From Candidatus Poribacteria bacterium (GTDB lineage: Bacteria; Poribacteria; WGA-4E; WGA-3G): DNA of 64,000 nucleotides. Position numbers and translations under genes: made by a program. The stretch covers positions 2,128,856 through 2,192,855 of the forward strand of contig OY282374.1 in NCBI GenBank assembly GCA_958295815.1, given 5' to 3'. The notes under the pieces are model-generated. The model was not told where the DNA came from and searched no databases. It saw only the letters and a list, made by a program, of their open reading frames with translations. This document shows positions 34,137 to 42,660 of the stretch, piece after piece; positions within the stretch are counted from its first letter, which is position 1; each line of letters opens with the position of its first letter.

Positions 34137-34825
34137 TCGGAGCAAGCGTTAATAAACGCTTCAAATAGTTTGCGTCTGTGTTCAAGGAATTCGTCGGTCT
34201 CGATCATCCGCTCCGGGTGGTATTGCACGCCAAGTACAAACTGCTTTGAAGGGTTTTCCATTGCTTCGATGACCCCATCTGCTGATTTAGCGGTGACAAC
34301 AAAACCCTCTCCAATCTCGTCTACTGCTTGATGATGCGCTGAATTCACCTCGTCTGTATTTTTCTCTACCAGTTTACTTAGCCGACTGTTCGGGTCAATC
34401 TCAATCTCGTGCTGAGCATCGTCTCCATAACTTATTGCTGGGTGTATCAAGGGTTCCTCAATCTGAGAGGGAACGTCTTGATACAAACTTCCGCCCATTG
34501 CAACACTCATAATTTGGATTCCGCGGCAGATACCGAAAACTGGGAGGTCTGCCTCTATTGCTTCTTGACATAGAGGGAGTTCCAATTCATCGCGGTCTTC
34601 GCTAACGTATTTGAGCGATGGATGCCATTCTTGACCGAAGTAATCGGGATGAATATCGCCGCCACCTGTAAGTAAAAGTCCGTCTATTTTGTCGAGTTTA
34701 AAATCAGATATGCCCGGGTAAAGTGGGAGAGGTATGCCACCGTGTTCTTCAATTGCGCGAATGTAATTTTTTGAAGTGCCGGTTATATCGCTGGAGCTAA
34801 ATGTAATTCCAATAATAGGTTTCAT
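34133..34825 (-). CDS. Gamma-glutamyl-GABA hydrolase family (class I glutamine amidotransferase, C26)
   Basis: The 230-residue product has GLLLTGGGDIHPDYFG, the nucleophile motif FGICRGIQIM with C100, SAHHQAVDE, and GVQYHPERM with H203 and E205. This completes the Cys-His-Glu triad. Members hydrolyse gamma-glutamyl-GABA (PuuD) or other gamma-glutamyl amides. No putrescine pathway genes are visible, so the substrate is open. Confidence 0.9.
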   Translation of the reverse strand: MKPIIGITFSSSDITGTSKNYIRAIEEHGGIPLPLYPGISDFKLDKIDGLLLTGGGDIHPDYFGQEWHPSLKYVSEDRDELELPLCQEAIEADLPVFGICRGIQIMSVAMGGSLYQDVPSQIEEPLIHPAISYGDDAQHEIEIDPNSRLSKLVEKNTDEVNSAHHQAVDEIGEGFVVTAKSADGVIEAMENPSKQFVLGVQYHPERMIETDEFLEHRRKLFEAFINACSD

Positions 34826-34907
34826 ATAAAAACCCTCCTTTTGAGTCGTTTTTTCTCCTTAAATTATACCATGTTTCGATGCCAAATAACAAACTGGAAT
34901 CGTCAGA

Positions 34908-35215
34908 ATTAGGATTTACAGGATTCGTGGATTCCCGAACAAGTTGGGGCATCCACACACCATACACCTTTCGCACCGCTGGTGCTATGGTTTTGGTATC
35001 ATACAGATACTATACACCTTCCGCACCTCTGGTGCTGAGATACACTTCTAAAGCCTCAGAGAGGCGATAGGCGTATAGCAATGCGTAGAACACACCACAA
35101 TCCGCGAAACCCTTGTAATCCGATAAATCCGCGATTCAGACAACTGACATTTGACCGCTGATCCTTATAATCCTGCCAATCCTTGAATCCTGTAAATCTT
35201 GGTTCAGACAACAAC
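34908..35215. repeat. Repeat-filled intergenic block (families B and a GCACC/GGTGC hairpin)
   Basis: Family B fragments lie at 34908-34939, 35099-35145 and 35165-35212 (the last two inverted). Between them, at about 34960-35040, are two copies of TACACCTTTCGCACCGCTGG TGCT (second copy with two changes), each with a GCACC...GGTGC hairpin. A TTGTGGG-type module (35213-35250) ends the block. No coding region is seen from 34826 to 35298. Confidence 0.7.
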
Positions 35216-35254
35216 TCACAACCCACAACCCATAACCCAACGCCCACAACCAAT

Positions 35255-35283
35255 TTGCATTATTTCAAGACGCGTGGTATAAT
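35255..35283 (+). promoter_or_regulatory. Promoter giving a very short leader
   Basis: TTGCAT (35255-35260) and TATAAT (35278-35283) are 17 bp apart. The ATG at 35299 lies only 15 bp past the -10 box, so the leader is about 9 nt and there is no Shine-Dalgarno. Confidence 0.6.
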
Positions 35284-35298
35284 TTACATACAATATTT

Positions 35299-36066
35299 AT
35301 GTTACACCGCGAAGATACTGAAAACGAATTATCCATCATAGAAGATGGCACACCGATACTCACATACTGTTATGGCGATCCTGAGCGTCCGCCCTATTTT
35401 CATCCGCTCTATGCTCCAAACGGGCAGGTGGTGACGGAGGGTGCGGAAACCCGAGCACAGTATCCCCCAGGGATTTGTTTCATACTCGGAACCGTCAACG
35501 GCGAGAAACTCGATCAACAGCCACTAACACGTGAACGGATGTTGTCTGCTGAAGAGACTTCTGAAGAATTTACGGTCGTCACCACGTGGAACGCTCAAGA
35601 ACCGTTCCTGATAGAAACACTCACGACGCAGGTACATCCCCGTCAAACCGAAGTGCAGATATTGGATATAGATGTGTTACTACACGCACCAACGACGTCG
35701 CTTGAATTTGCAGGGAACACAGGGGTTGGTTACTACGCCATAGAGATGGAATACCGTAAAGCATCGGATGCTGACGGACGGATCGGTCAATCGGAAGTCA
35801 ACGAAAAAACATCGGCGTGGGGTACGCTTTCTGGCATTACGACTGTTGAGCAAAATGCTGTCGGTGTAGCGGTTTTTCCGCATCAGCGCAACGGTGAAAC
35901 AACGTTTTTTGCCGAAGATGTATCGTTCGGGTTTCTGTTCGCACAGACTGCTCCGTTCACAGTGGACGCTGGTGAGACGCATACCTTGAAATATCGGGTG
36001 CTTGTGTACGCTGGTGATTTGTTTACGGTTGATGTTTGGGAGTATCATGAGGATTACGTTGGGTAA
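35299..36066 (+). CDS. DUF6807/PmoA-like family protein
   Basis: The product of 255 residues resembles the DUF6807 family, formerly labelled 'methane oxygenase PmoA'. Matching features are PYFHPLYAPNGQVVTEG, QYPPGICFILGTVNGEKL and, later, TGVGYYAIEMEYRKA and WGTLSG. Despite the old family label, this soluble beta-rich fold has no demonstrated role in methane oxidation; members are often found in sugar-degradation loci. No signal peptide is visible. The start follows a near-leaderless promoter. Confidence 0.75.
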   Translation: MLHREDTENELSIIEDGTPILTYCYGDPERPPYFHPLYAPNGQVVTEGAETRAQYPPGICFILGTVNGEKLDQQPLTRERMLSAEETSEEFTVVTTWNAQEPFLIETLTTQVHPRQTEVQILDIDVLLHAPTTSLEFAGNTGVGYYAIEMEYRKASDADGRIGQSEVNEKTSAWGTLSGITTVEQNAVGVAVFPHQRNGETTFFAEDVSFGFLFAQTAPFTVDAGETHTLKYRVLVYAGDLFTVDVWEYHEDYVG

Positions 36067-36079
36067 TATGTAGTTTCCA

Positions 36080-36125
36080 TTGTCTGAACCAGGATTTACA
36101 GGATTCAAGGATTTTCAGGATTATT
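36080..36125 (+). repeat. GGATT-rich repeat (family B)
   Basis: A full plus-oriented unit (GTCTGAACCAGGATTTACAG then GATTCAAGGATTTTCAGG) directly upstream of miaB. Confidence 0.85.
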
Positions 36126-36161
36126 TGAAGTCATATAGAACGCCTTGGTAGCAATTTAGGT

Positions 36162-37607
36162 TTGAGTAAAAAATATTTTGATTTTATGAATGATAAGATA
36201 CTTTTCCCACTTTACGATAAAGGTGAACAAGTAAACACACCGCCTCAAGAATCGCAGGCAGCGACACCTTCGCATGCCCGTCGGGTTTACATCGAAACCT
36301 ACGGGTGCCAGATGAACGTCAGCGATAGTGAACTCATGGCAGGCATTCTGACGCAAAACGGTCACCAGACGGTTTCGCAGCTTGACGATGCAGATGTTGT
36401 CCTCGTTAATACTTGCGCGATACGGGAAAATGCGGAAACGAAAGTCATTAATCGGTTGATCCAGCTCAATCACCGTAAACGCCGCCAACCGGATATGATT
36501 ATCGGTGTCTGTGGATGTATGGCGCAGCACCTCCGGGACAAACTCTTGGACGCTGCTCCGTATGTTGATCTTGTGATGGGACCCGATGCATACCGAGATT
36601 TGCCCGTGGCACTTGATTCTTTGGCACGTGGTGTGGAATCGCACGTCTCCATGACAGACCGAGATCCGTTTGTTGGATTGCGTTTGGACAAAAGTGAGGA
36701 TTACGCCGACATCGCACCTATCCGAAAAGAGGGGATTCGGGCATGGCTCACGATTCAACGTGGTTGTGATAAGATGTGCACCTTTTGCATCGTCCCGTTC
36801 GTCCGTGGGAGAGAGCGGAGTCTACCGCTAAAACTCCTCGTTGAAGATGTCGAAAAACTTGTAGATCAAGGCTTTAAAGAGGTTGTCCTTCTCGGTCAGA
36901 CGGTTAACTCCTATCACGACAATGCCGCCGATTTTGGAGACCTCCTCTATGCTGTCGGTGATGTGAATGGATTGGAACGCGTCCGGTTTACCTCCCCACA
37001 CCCCGCAGATGCGACGGATAGTATGATTGACGCAATGGCAAGTTCGCCAAGTGTCTGTAAACACCTGCATCTCCCACTACAGTCGGGTTCAACCGAAGTG
37101 CTTGAGCGGATGCGCCGCACTTACACGGCGGAGGAATACCGCGACCTCGTTTCCAAACTCCGTGAACGTATCCCCGACATTGCCATCACGACCGATGTGA
37201 TTGTCGGTTTCTGCGGCGAGACGGAAGAAGAGTTTATGGAGACCTATAAGATGATGGCGGACATCCGTTATGACTCAGCGTTTATGTTCAAGTATTCTGA
37301 ACGTGAGGGAACCCTCGCGCATAAAGCCTTCCCTGATGATGTGCCGGAAACGGTAAAGGGTGAACGTCTCGAACGGATTATCGGACTCCAAGAGAAAATC
37401 TCCGCAGGTATTAACACTGCTACTGTCGGCGACACTGTCCCTGTGCTTGTAGAAGGCGAATCGCGTCGGGATGCGGATAATTACCATGGAAAGACGGATG
37501 GTTTCAAAACGGCTGTATTTCCGAAAGCCGATAGCAAAATAGGAGAGGTTGTCAACGTTCGCGTTGACACAACAACTGCGCATACCTTGATTGGACAGAT
37601 TGTTTAA
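36162..37607 (+). CDS. miaB: tRNA-2-methylthio-N6-dimethylallyladenosine synthase
   Basis: The 481-residue radical-SAM enzyme has an N-terminal UPF0004 domain (YIETYGCQMNVSDSE; NTCAIRENAE; GVCGCMAQ) holding three Fe-S Cys. The radical SAM motif RGCDKMCTFCIVP (C-x3-C-x2-C) is near 201-213, and the C-terminus is a TRAM domain. MiaB methylthiolates A37 of tRNAs already carrying i6A. The start is uncertain: TTG at 36162 or ATG at 36186; a strong ribosome binding site is lacking for either. The stop codon overlaps the map start codon. Confidence 0.93.
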   Translation: MSKKYFDFMNDKILFPLYDKGEQVNTPPQESQAATPSHARRVYIETYGCQMNVSDSELMAGILTQNGHQTVSQLDDADVVLVNTCAIRENAETKVINRLIQLNHRKRRQPDMIIGVCGCMAQHLRDKLLDAAPYVDLVMGPDAYRDLPVALDSLARGVESHVSMTDRDPFVGLRLDKSEDYADIAPIRKEGIRAWLTIQRGCDKMCTFCIVPFVRGRERSLPLKLLVEDVEKLVDQGFKEVVLLGQTVNSYHDNAADFGDLLYAVGDVNGLERVRFTSPHPADATDSMIDAMASSPSVCKHLHLPLQSGSTEVLERMRRTYTAEEYRDLVSKLRERIPDIAITTDVIVGFCGETEEEFMETYKMMADIRYDSAFMFKYSEREGTLAHKAFPDDVPETVKGERLERIIGLQEKISAGINTATVGDTVPVLVEGESRRDADNYHGKTDGFKTAVFPKADSKIGEVVNVRVDTTTAHTLIGQIV

Positions 37608-38392
37608 TGGATACACTTAGAATCAAAAGTAAAGTCGAAATTGAGAAGATGAAGCGGAGCGGTCAAGCTGCAGCGACTGTGTTAAAACGCATCGGAGAGG
37701 CAATCGGTCCTGGTGTATCGACTGCCGATTTGGAACGCATTTCACGCGATACAATCGCCGAAGTCAACGCCATATCTTCCTTTTTAGGCTACCAGCTCCC
37801 GGAACACGAACCCTACCCCGCCACGATATGTACCTCTATCAACGATGTTGTCATCCACGGGATTCCAGATGAAAGCCAAGTGCTGAAAGATGGGGACATC
37901 ATCGGGATAGATACGGCTGTCAGTATCGACGGTTACCACGGCGATAACGCATATACTTTTGCGGTTGGCGGCATCTCACCGTCGGCTGAACGTCTGCTTA
38001 AGGTAACGCGGAGTTCGCTCTACGATGCGATTGTTGAAGCGAAACCGGGAAACCGTATCGGCGACATCTCTTCCAAATTGCAGGATGGTGCAGAATCCAA
38101 CGGGTTCTCTGTCCTCCAGAACTTTTCTGGACACGGTATCGGACGGAGTCTCCATGAAGCACCAGAGGTTCCGTGCATGGGGGTCGCGGGTCGTGGTTTA
38201 CGGTTGAGACCGGGGATGGTGCTCGCTATTGAGACGATGGTAAATGTGGGACTCCCGGATGTCCAGATACTCGAAGATGGATGGACTGTTTCAACAATAG
38301 ACGGAAGCCTCTCAGCTCTCTTTGAACATACTGTAGCGATTCTCTCGGACGGACCCGAAATCTTAACGGGGAGTGCATTGTGGGATTTGTAG
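37607..38392 (+). CDS. map: Methionine aminopeptidase, type I
   Basis: The product has 261 residues, the normal length. All metal ligands and catalytic residues are recognisable: VIHGIPDE (catalytic His), GDIIGIDTAVSIDGYHGDNA (two Asp), GHGIGRSLHEAP (His), LAIETMVN (Glu) and SALFEHTVAIL (Glu). It removes the initiator Met from nascent proteins. The ATG overlaps the miaB stop by one base (TTAATG), indicating translational coupling. Confidence 0.95.
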   Translation: MDTLRIKSKVEIEKMKRSGQAAATVLKRIGEAIGPGVSTADLERISRDTIAEVNAISSFLGYQLPEHEPYPATICTSINDVVIHGIPDESQVLKDGDIIGIDTAVSIDGYHGDNAYTFAVGGISPSAERLLKVTRSSLYDAIVEAKPGNRIGDISSKLQDGAESNGFSVLQNFSGHGIGRSLHEAPEVPCMGVAGRGLRLRPGMVLAIETMVNVGLPDVQILEDGWTVSTIDGSLSALFEHTVAILSDGPEILTGSALWDL

Positions 38393-38393
38393 A

Positions 38394-38487
38394 GAAGAGG
38401 GTCGGGAATCGGAGTTCCGTTCTATGGAAAGCTATCAGCAGTCAGCGGTCAGCAAGAGTCGGGAATCGGAGTTCCCTCCTACAGGAA
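38394..38487 (+). repeat. Two hairpin-repeat (family C) units
   Basis: Units of the short form GTCGGGAATCGGAGTTCC flank a GCTATCAGCAGTCAGCGGTC module. The block ends only 18 bp before the ccmC start codon. Confidence 0.8.
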
Positions 38488-38505
38488 AACTAACAACTAA
38501 AATAC

Positions 38506-39171
38506 ATGAAAATTATAGCCATTATCACTGCAATTCTTATTTTTATCTCCCTCTATCTTATTTTCGGATACGCTCGGGTTGAAGGCACTATGCTTGAGGT
38601 TCAAAAGATCTTCTACTACCACGTCTCCGCGGCATTGACCGTATTTGTGGCGTTCGGTGTCAACTGCGTCTTCAGTATCAAATACCTCATCCAACGGAAA
38701 CCCAACGACGACCTGCTTGCTGTCGCCGCAGCGGAACTCGGTATCGTTTTCTGCACGATCGCTCTCCTCTCTGGACCTATATGGGCGCGATACGCATGGA
38801 ATACATGGTGGAATTGGGAACCGCGCCTCACCAGTACACTCGTGCTTTGGCTCATGTATGTTGGTTATTTCATTCTCCGCTCCGCCTTGGAGGGAGACAG
38901 ACGTAGCGTCTATTCTGCTGTCCTCGGCATCGTCGCTTTCCTTGATGTCCCGATTGTCTATTACGCTGTGGATATTTGGCAGGGAGGGTTGCATCCTGAC
39001 CGCGGCACGAAGTGGAGTCTTGAAGCGACAATGCGGCATACATGGATGGTAGCACTGATCGCACTCATTATGTTGTTCGTATTCTTACTCATCGTCCGGT
39101 ATCGTATGAAAAAGGCGCAGGCGCGCTATGAAGTGATTCAACAGAGACATCTCACGGAGGCATCTTCATGA
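38506..39171 (+). CDS. ccmC: Heme exporter / cytochrome c biogenesis protein CcmC
   Basis: This 221-residue protein has six predicted membrane spans. The periplasmic tryptophan-rich heme-handling motif reads WARYAWNTWWNWEPRLTS. It has the WW-x-W core, with Glu in place of the usual Asp. Flanking His residues (FYYHVSAA and GGLHP) fit the heme ligands. CcmC presents heme to CcmE during cytochrome c maturation. The start has no clear ribosome binding site. ccmA, ccmB and ccmE are not in the window. Confidence 0.88.
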   Translation: MKIIAIITAILIFISLYLIFGYARVEGTMLEVQKIFYYHVSAALTVFVAFGVNCVFSIKYLIQRKPNDDLLAVAAAELGIVFCTIALLSGPIWARYAWNTWWNWEPRLTSTLVLWLMYVGYFILRSALEGDRRSVYSAVLGIVAFLDVPIVYYAVDIWQGGLHPDRGTKWSLEATMRHTWMVALIALIMLFVFLLIVRYRMKKAQARYEVIQQRHLTEASS

Positions 39172-39506
39172 AGATAGCAGTTTTAGTCAGTTTTATAGCG
39201 GTTTTGGTTGTGTTCTTTTTCGTTGCACAGGTGCCGGTCACCTTAACATCGGACGAAGTTGCGAAGGCTGTCTCGGAGGCTACTGCTGAATCTGGGGTGC
39301 CTGTAGATGAAGAGGTGTTGGAACGGGCAGTCCAGTTATCTGTTGCGAAACTCGAAAAGGGACAAAGCACGCGTCTGAAATATCTCGCCTCCGCGTATCT
39401 CGTTATCTGGTTGGTGTTTGTGCTCTATGTGCTGCAATTGGATCGACAACAGCAGGAACTCGACAGACGTCTCGCGCAACTTGAACAAGAATCTGATACC
39501 CAATAG
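39168..39506 (+). CDS. ccmD: CcmD-like small membrane protein with extended N-terminus
   Basis: The ATGA overlap with ccmC (4 bp) indicates translational coupling. The product has 112 residues. Its C-terminal 40 residues (YLASAYLVIWLVFVLYVLQL followed by DRQQQELDRRLAQLE) match CcmD, a small protein that aids heme loading of CcmE. The N-terminal 70 residues add a second membrane segment and an acidic helical region that ordinary CcmD (about 50-70 residues) lacks. Confidence 0.75.
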   Translation: MKIAVLVSFIAVLVVFFFVAQVPVTLTSDEVAKAVSEATAESGVPVDEEVLERAVQLSVAKLEKGQSTRLKYLASAYLVIWLVFVLYVLQLDRQQQELDRRLAQLEQESDTQ

Positions 39507-39670
39507 CTGCCTCCCGCCTACCCAAAAAACATTATCACCTATCGTAAACTATTGAGATGTATTGGCGTTTTATTATTTTGACACCTTGTAGTATAATCTG
39601 TTAGATTGTGCTTGGGATGACGCAAACTAAAAGTTTGCGCTACAAAAAATTCCGGTAATGGAGGTACAAA

Positions 39671-40120
39671 ATGAAAACGTTCCTTTTTGAATCACAACGA
39701 ACAGTCGAAAAGTCGCTTGAAGAAGTTTTCTCATTCTTTTCTAATGCGCATAACCTTGCTGCGATTACACCGCAGGAGCTCGATCTTAAAATCCTAACGC
39801 CTGCTCCGATTGAAATGGCACCCGGAACGCTAATCGATTATCAACTGAAACTCCACGGCATCCCACTCCGCTGGCAGACCGAGATTACCGAGTGGAATCC
39901 ACCGCACAGTTTTGTTGATGTACAGCGGCACGGTCCTTATCGGCTTTGGCGACATACGCATATCTTTTCAGAGACAGAAGATGGGGTTGTTGTAGACGAT
40001 TCCGTTGAATACGCCGTTTGGGGCAATCAACTCATTAACAAATTTTTCGTGCGTCCTGATCTGGAAAAAATATTTGGATACCGCTCGGAGCAGCTGAATA
40101 AAATATTTTCCGAGACTTAA
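39671..40120 (+). CDS. SRPBCC (START-like) family protein
   Basis: The 149-residue product begins KTFLFESQRTVEKSLEEVFSF, a SRPBCC/polyketide-cyclase-type start, followed by NLAAITP and IPLRWQTEITEWNPPHSFVD. These proteins form a deep hydrophobic ligand pocket and often act as cyclases, dehydratases or lipid carriers. GGAGG lies at a good distance before the ATG. The ligand is unknown. Confidence 0.82.
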   Translation: MKTFLFESQRTVEKSLEEVFSFFSNAHNLAAITPQELDLKILTPAPIEMAPGTLIDYQLKLHGIPLRWQTEITEWNPPHSFVDVQRHGPYRLWRHTHIFSETEDGVVVDDSVEYAVWGNQLINKFFVRPDLEKIFGYRSEQLNKIFSET

Positions 40121-40124
40121 TACT

Positions 40125-40799
40125 TCATAGAAAAAACAAGAATCCACCATACAATCGGATTCGGTCGTAATAATGCATGACCCGCTCTACATAATATAAA
40201 GTCTCGTTAGAACCCTCAAAATGACCGTGGCGAGGTACCCCGCTTTCCCACACTTCCCTATGGATATCCGTATGCTGTTTCGTCAGTTGACTCAGGGCAA
40301 TGCTCACAGGAGCCCACAGCATTGGGTTTGACGTTTTACCGTGACGGATGAGTGCTTGTGCATCGCGAACCCGTCCCAGTCCGCCGTTGTAACTCGCTAA
40401 CACCAATCGATGCCGATCCTCGTCCGGACTATCAGGAAATGCGTTATACAAGGTGTGTAGATAGCGCGCCGCACCTGCGATATTCTGTTCGGCATCCAGT
40501 GGGTCTGCCACACCGAGCTCCTTTGCCGTCGTAGGCATCAGTTGTGTCAAGCCTTGCGCACCTACCGGGCTTTTCGCCTTTTTGTTGAACCCGGATTCCT
40601 GTAGAATCAACGCACAGATGAACCGAGCGTCCAAATCCTCTTTGACGGCGTGTTTCTGGATTAATCCTTTGTATTGGAGTATCTTTGGGGTAAGTACAAG
40701 CAGTCGAAAATCCGGCGGAAAACCGTTGATAACTCCACTAATCAGGAAAATCAAAATAAGTGTCATAATAATGATGAGGATTGTGCGTTTACGTGGCAT
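40125..40799 (-). CDS. Lytic transglycosylase, SLT family
   Basis: This 224-residue protein has an N-terminal membrane anchor (IIIMTLILIFLISGVI). The Slt70-like domain has the catalytic Glu at E68 in ILQESGFNK, then SPVGAQGLTQLMPTTAKELG. NIAGAARYLHTLYNAF and ASYNGGLGRV follow. It cleaves peptidoglycan glycan strands to 1,6-anhydro products. The start codon abuts a TTATAAG repeat, and no ribosome binding site is seen. Confidence 0.9.
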   Translation of the reverse strand: MPRKRTILIIIMTLILIFLISGVINGFPPDFRLLVLTPKILQYKGLIQKHAVKEDLDARFICALILQESGFNKKAKSPVGAQGLTQLMPTTAKELGVADPLDAEQNIAGAARYLHTLYNAFPDSPDEDRHRLVLASYNGGLGRVRDAQALIRHGKTSNPMLWAPVSIALSQLTKQHTDIHREVWESGVPRHGHFEGSNETLYYVERVMHYYDRIRLYGGFLFFL

Positions 40800-40805
40800 A
40801 TTATT

Positions 40806-40978
40806 GGGTTATAAGTTATGAGTTCTGGGTTATAAGTTATAGGTTATAAGTTGTAGGTTATAAGTTGTAGGTTATAAGTTGTAGGTTATAAGTTATAGGT
40901 TATAAGTTAAGCCTCATGCAGTTATATGTGTTTGGTATTACACAAGCACCTTTAACCAACAACCAAGTACCGACTACC
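40806..40978. repeat. Long TTATAAG composite (family A)
   Basis: GGTTATAAGTTGTAGGTTAT-type units are repeated at least eight times with variants (TTATGAG, TTATAGG). They lead into TTAAGCCTCATGCAGTTATA and end with CACCTTTAACCAACAACCAA. It fills the gap between two minus-strand genes. Confidence 0.85.
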
Positions 40979-40980
40979 TC

Positions 40981-42660
40981 TCAAAAAATATAACCTGCAT
41001 GGAACATAAACCTGTGGTTTTGGCTTGTTTTTCCTTTGTGGTGTTCGCTATTTTGTGTTTGTTCCCATGCGTAAGAGAGCGAAGCGTTCCACGCATCTAA
41101 TGGACGGTAAGCCAACCCAACACCGATTTCTGTCGTTCGGGCGACGATACCCGTAGGGAACGGCAGTGTTTCGTAGTCTTCACCGTAAAACCTGTCGGCA
41201 ATTGTCCCTTCACCGTGTCGAGTCAGGGCTGTGCGAATTTCTGCTGCCGTGGAAACAGTGAATTGATAAGAGGCAGACAATCGCACCGTATCGGAATCCG
41301 TACTTATCGGGTGACCAATCGCATAACCGAAATGCGTGAACTGGTTATCAGGCACAAGATGCGTGTATGCCCATCTGTTAACGCGTGCATATTCAGTGTG
41401 GATGCCAAGCTGCCGTTCTAACCATCGTGGATACCACGTCCCACCTAAAAGCCATGCCACTGCATGCGGATCGTTTGAAGTCGGCACATATTGAATATCG
41501 TCGATAACCCACTCACCATAAAGACGCACACCGTCAATCGGACGTATGGCTGCGTCGAAGGCAAACATAACGTTATCATCGGCTTTGGCGTGATATTGGA
41601 GTGCGTAATAAAAAGTAATCGGATTCGCGTATTCCCACTCCAGTGTCTGCGCGTCGCCGCCATAAAGCACCCACTCAGCAACCCCGATTTCCACGCGATC
41701 GTTGAATTGATAGTCGAGTCGGTGTCCGCTCATATAGCGTTTCGCCAGATACCGTTTTTTGCCGTCGTCATACCAAGTTGAATTAAGTTGCGTTGTAAAA
41801 GCGGTCGCTTTGAGCTTTTTTCCGAGTTTAGCCGTGAGCCGAACCTGATCAAACGGCGGTGAATTGTCCGAGATGCCTACAGTTTTGTGTGGGCTTGCAC
41901 CCCAGAAAAGCCAGTCTCTCCCCACGAGCAAATTGAGATGTTCGCTGTTCACTTGTAAGTAGCTTCTTTTGAAGTCTATGATATAATCTCGGGCGCGGTG
42001 CCACGGCTCAAAACGTGTTTCTGCGGTTTTTGCGTCAAGTGGACTGCTTTCAAAGTTCTGCCCCTCAAATTCGGAGTAGAGCGTTACACGCGGCACAGTG
42101 CCTTTTTCGAGATTTCCGAGTGTATACTGGAGCGCACTTTCAATTGCGGGTGCTATTTTTTCCTCTGTTGCCCGGAGTTGTGGCAATGCTGTTATCGCCA
42201 ATCCGTGTTCGCCTGCAATTTCTGATTGAAATTCCCGTTTAAGTTTTTCAAGGAGTTTCCTATCTATTGCCGAAGCAACGACCTTACCTGACTGAATCCG
42301 AGATTCCGCCTGCTCTATAATCCGTGCGATTTCTGCCCGTGAGAGTGGTGCGGTCTGCCGATGGAAACCACCGGTTATACCGTTGGTCTCTAATTTCGCG
42401 AGTGCTTCAGTAATCCATCCGTCGAAGTTCAGGGGGGCATCGGGTGCACCGTAGGCAGCGTTCAAAATGAACAATAACGCGAGGCAGACATAGAATAATG
42501 GTTGTGGGTTGTTAGAAGAACGGCTGTCAGCAGTTAGGTCGTTCACTGCGTTCACTTTCAGCAGTCGGTAAAGAGGTTTTGGCTGAATGCGACCACCTCT
42601 TAACTGGCAACCGAAAGGGAATCTGCGTAGCCGATTTCCGTACCGACTACTGACTGCCAT
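40981..42660 (-). CDS. Capsule-assembly Wzi-like outer-membrane protein
   Basis: The ORF of 559 residues resembles Wzi family barrels. It has an N-terminal helical region with SLH-like repeats ([34 protein letters not shown]), then a large beta-barrel part with [30 protein letters not shown] and a terminal aromatic YIF. The ATG at 42660 has GGAGG six bases upstream but is inside nadE. Its first 36 residues look like translated repeat sequence, so translation may really begin at GTG 42555 or 42546, just before a signal peptide ([17 protein letters not shown]). Confidence 0.75.
   Translation of the reverse strand: MAVSSRYGNRLRRFPFGCQLRGGRIQPKPLYRLLKVNAVNDLTADSRSSNNPQPLFYVCLALLFILNAAYGAPDAPLNFDGWITEALAKLETNGITGGFHRQTAPLSRAEIARIIEQAESRIQSGKVVASAIDRKLLEKLKREFQSEIAGEHGLAITALPQLRATEEKIAPAIESALQYTLGNLEKGTVPRVTLYSEFEGQNFESSPLDAKTAETRFEPWHRARDYIIDFKRSYLQVNSEHLNLLVGRDWLFWGASPHKTVGISDNSPPFDQVRLTAKLGKKLKATAFTTQLNSTWYDDGKKRYLAKRYMSGHRLDYQFNDRVEIGVAEWVLYGGDAQTLEWEYANPITFYYALQYHAKADDNVMFAFDAAIRPIDGVRLYGEWVIDDIQYVPTSNDPHAVAWLLGGTWYPRWLERQLGIHTEYARVNRWAYTHLVPDNQFTHFGYAIGHPISTDSDTVRLSASYQFTVSTAAEIRTALTRHGEGTIADRFYGEDYETLPFPTGIVARTTEIGVGLAYRPLDAWNASLSYAWEQTQNSEHHKGKTSQNHRFMFHAGYIF

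Noticed and set aside
35299..36066. Methane monooxygenase subunit (PmoA)
   Set aside because: The family's old label is misleading; this is a soluble DUF6807-type protein without membrane spans or copper-site motifs.
39578..39597. TTGACA and TATAAT boxes before the SRPBCC gene
   Set aside because: Only 8 bp separate them, too few for a sigma-70 promoter. The -10 may be real with a poor -35.
40806..40978. Possible CRISPR array
   Set aside because: The repeats are short tandem 7-14 bp units without unique 30-40 bp spacers, and no cas genes are in the window.
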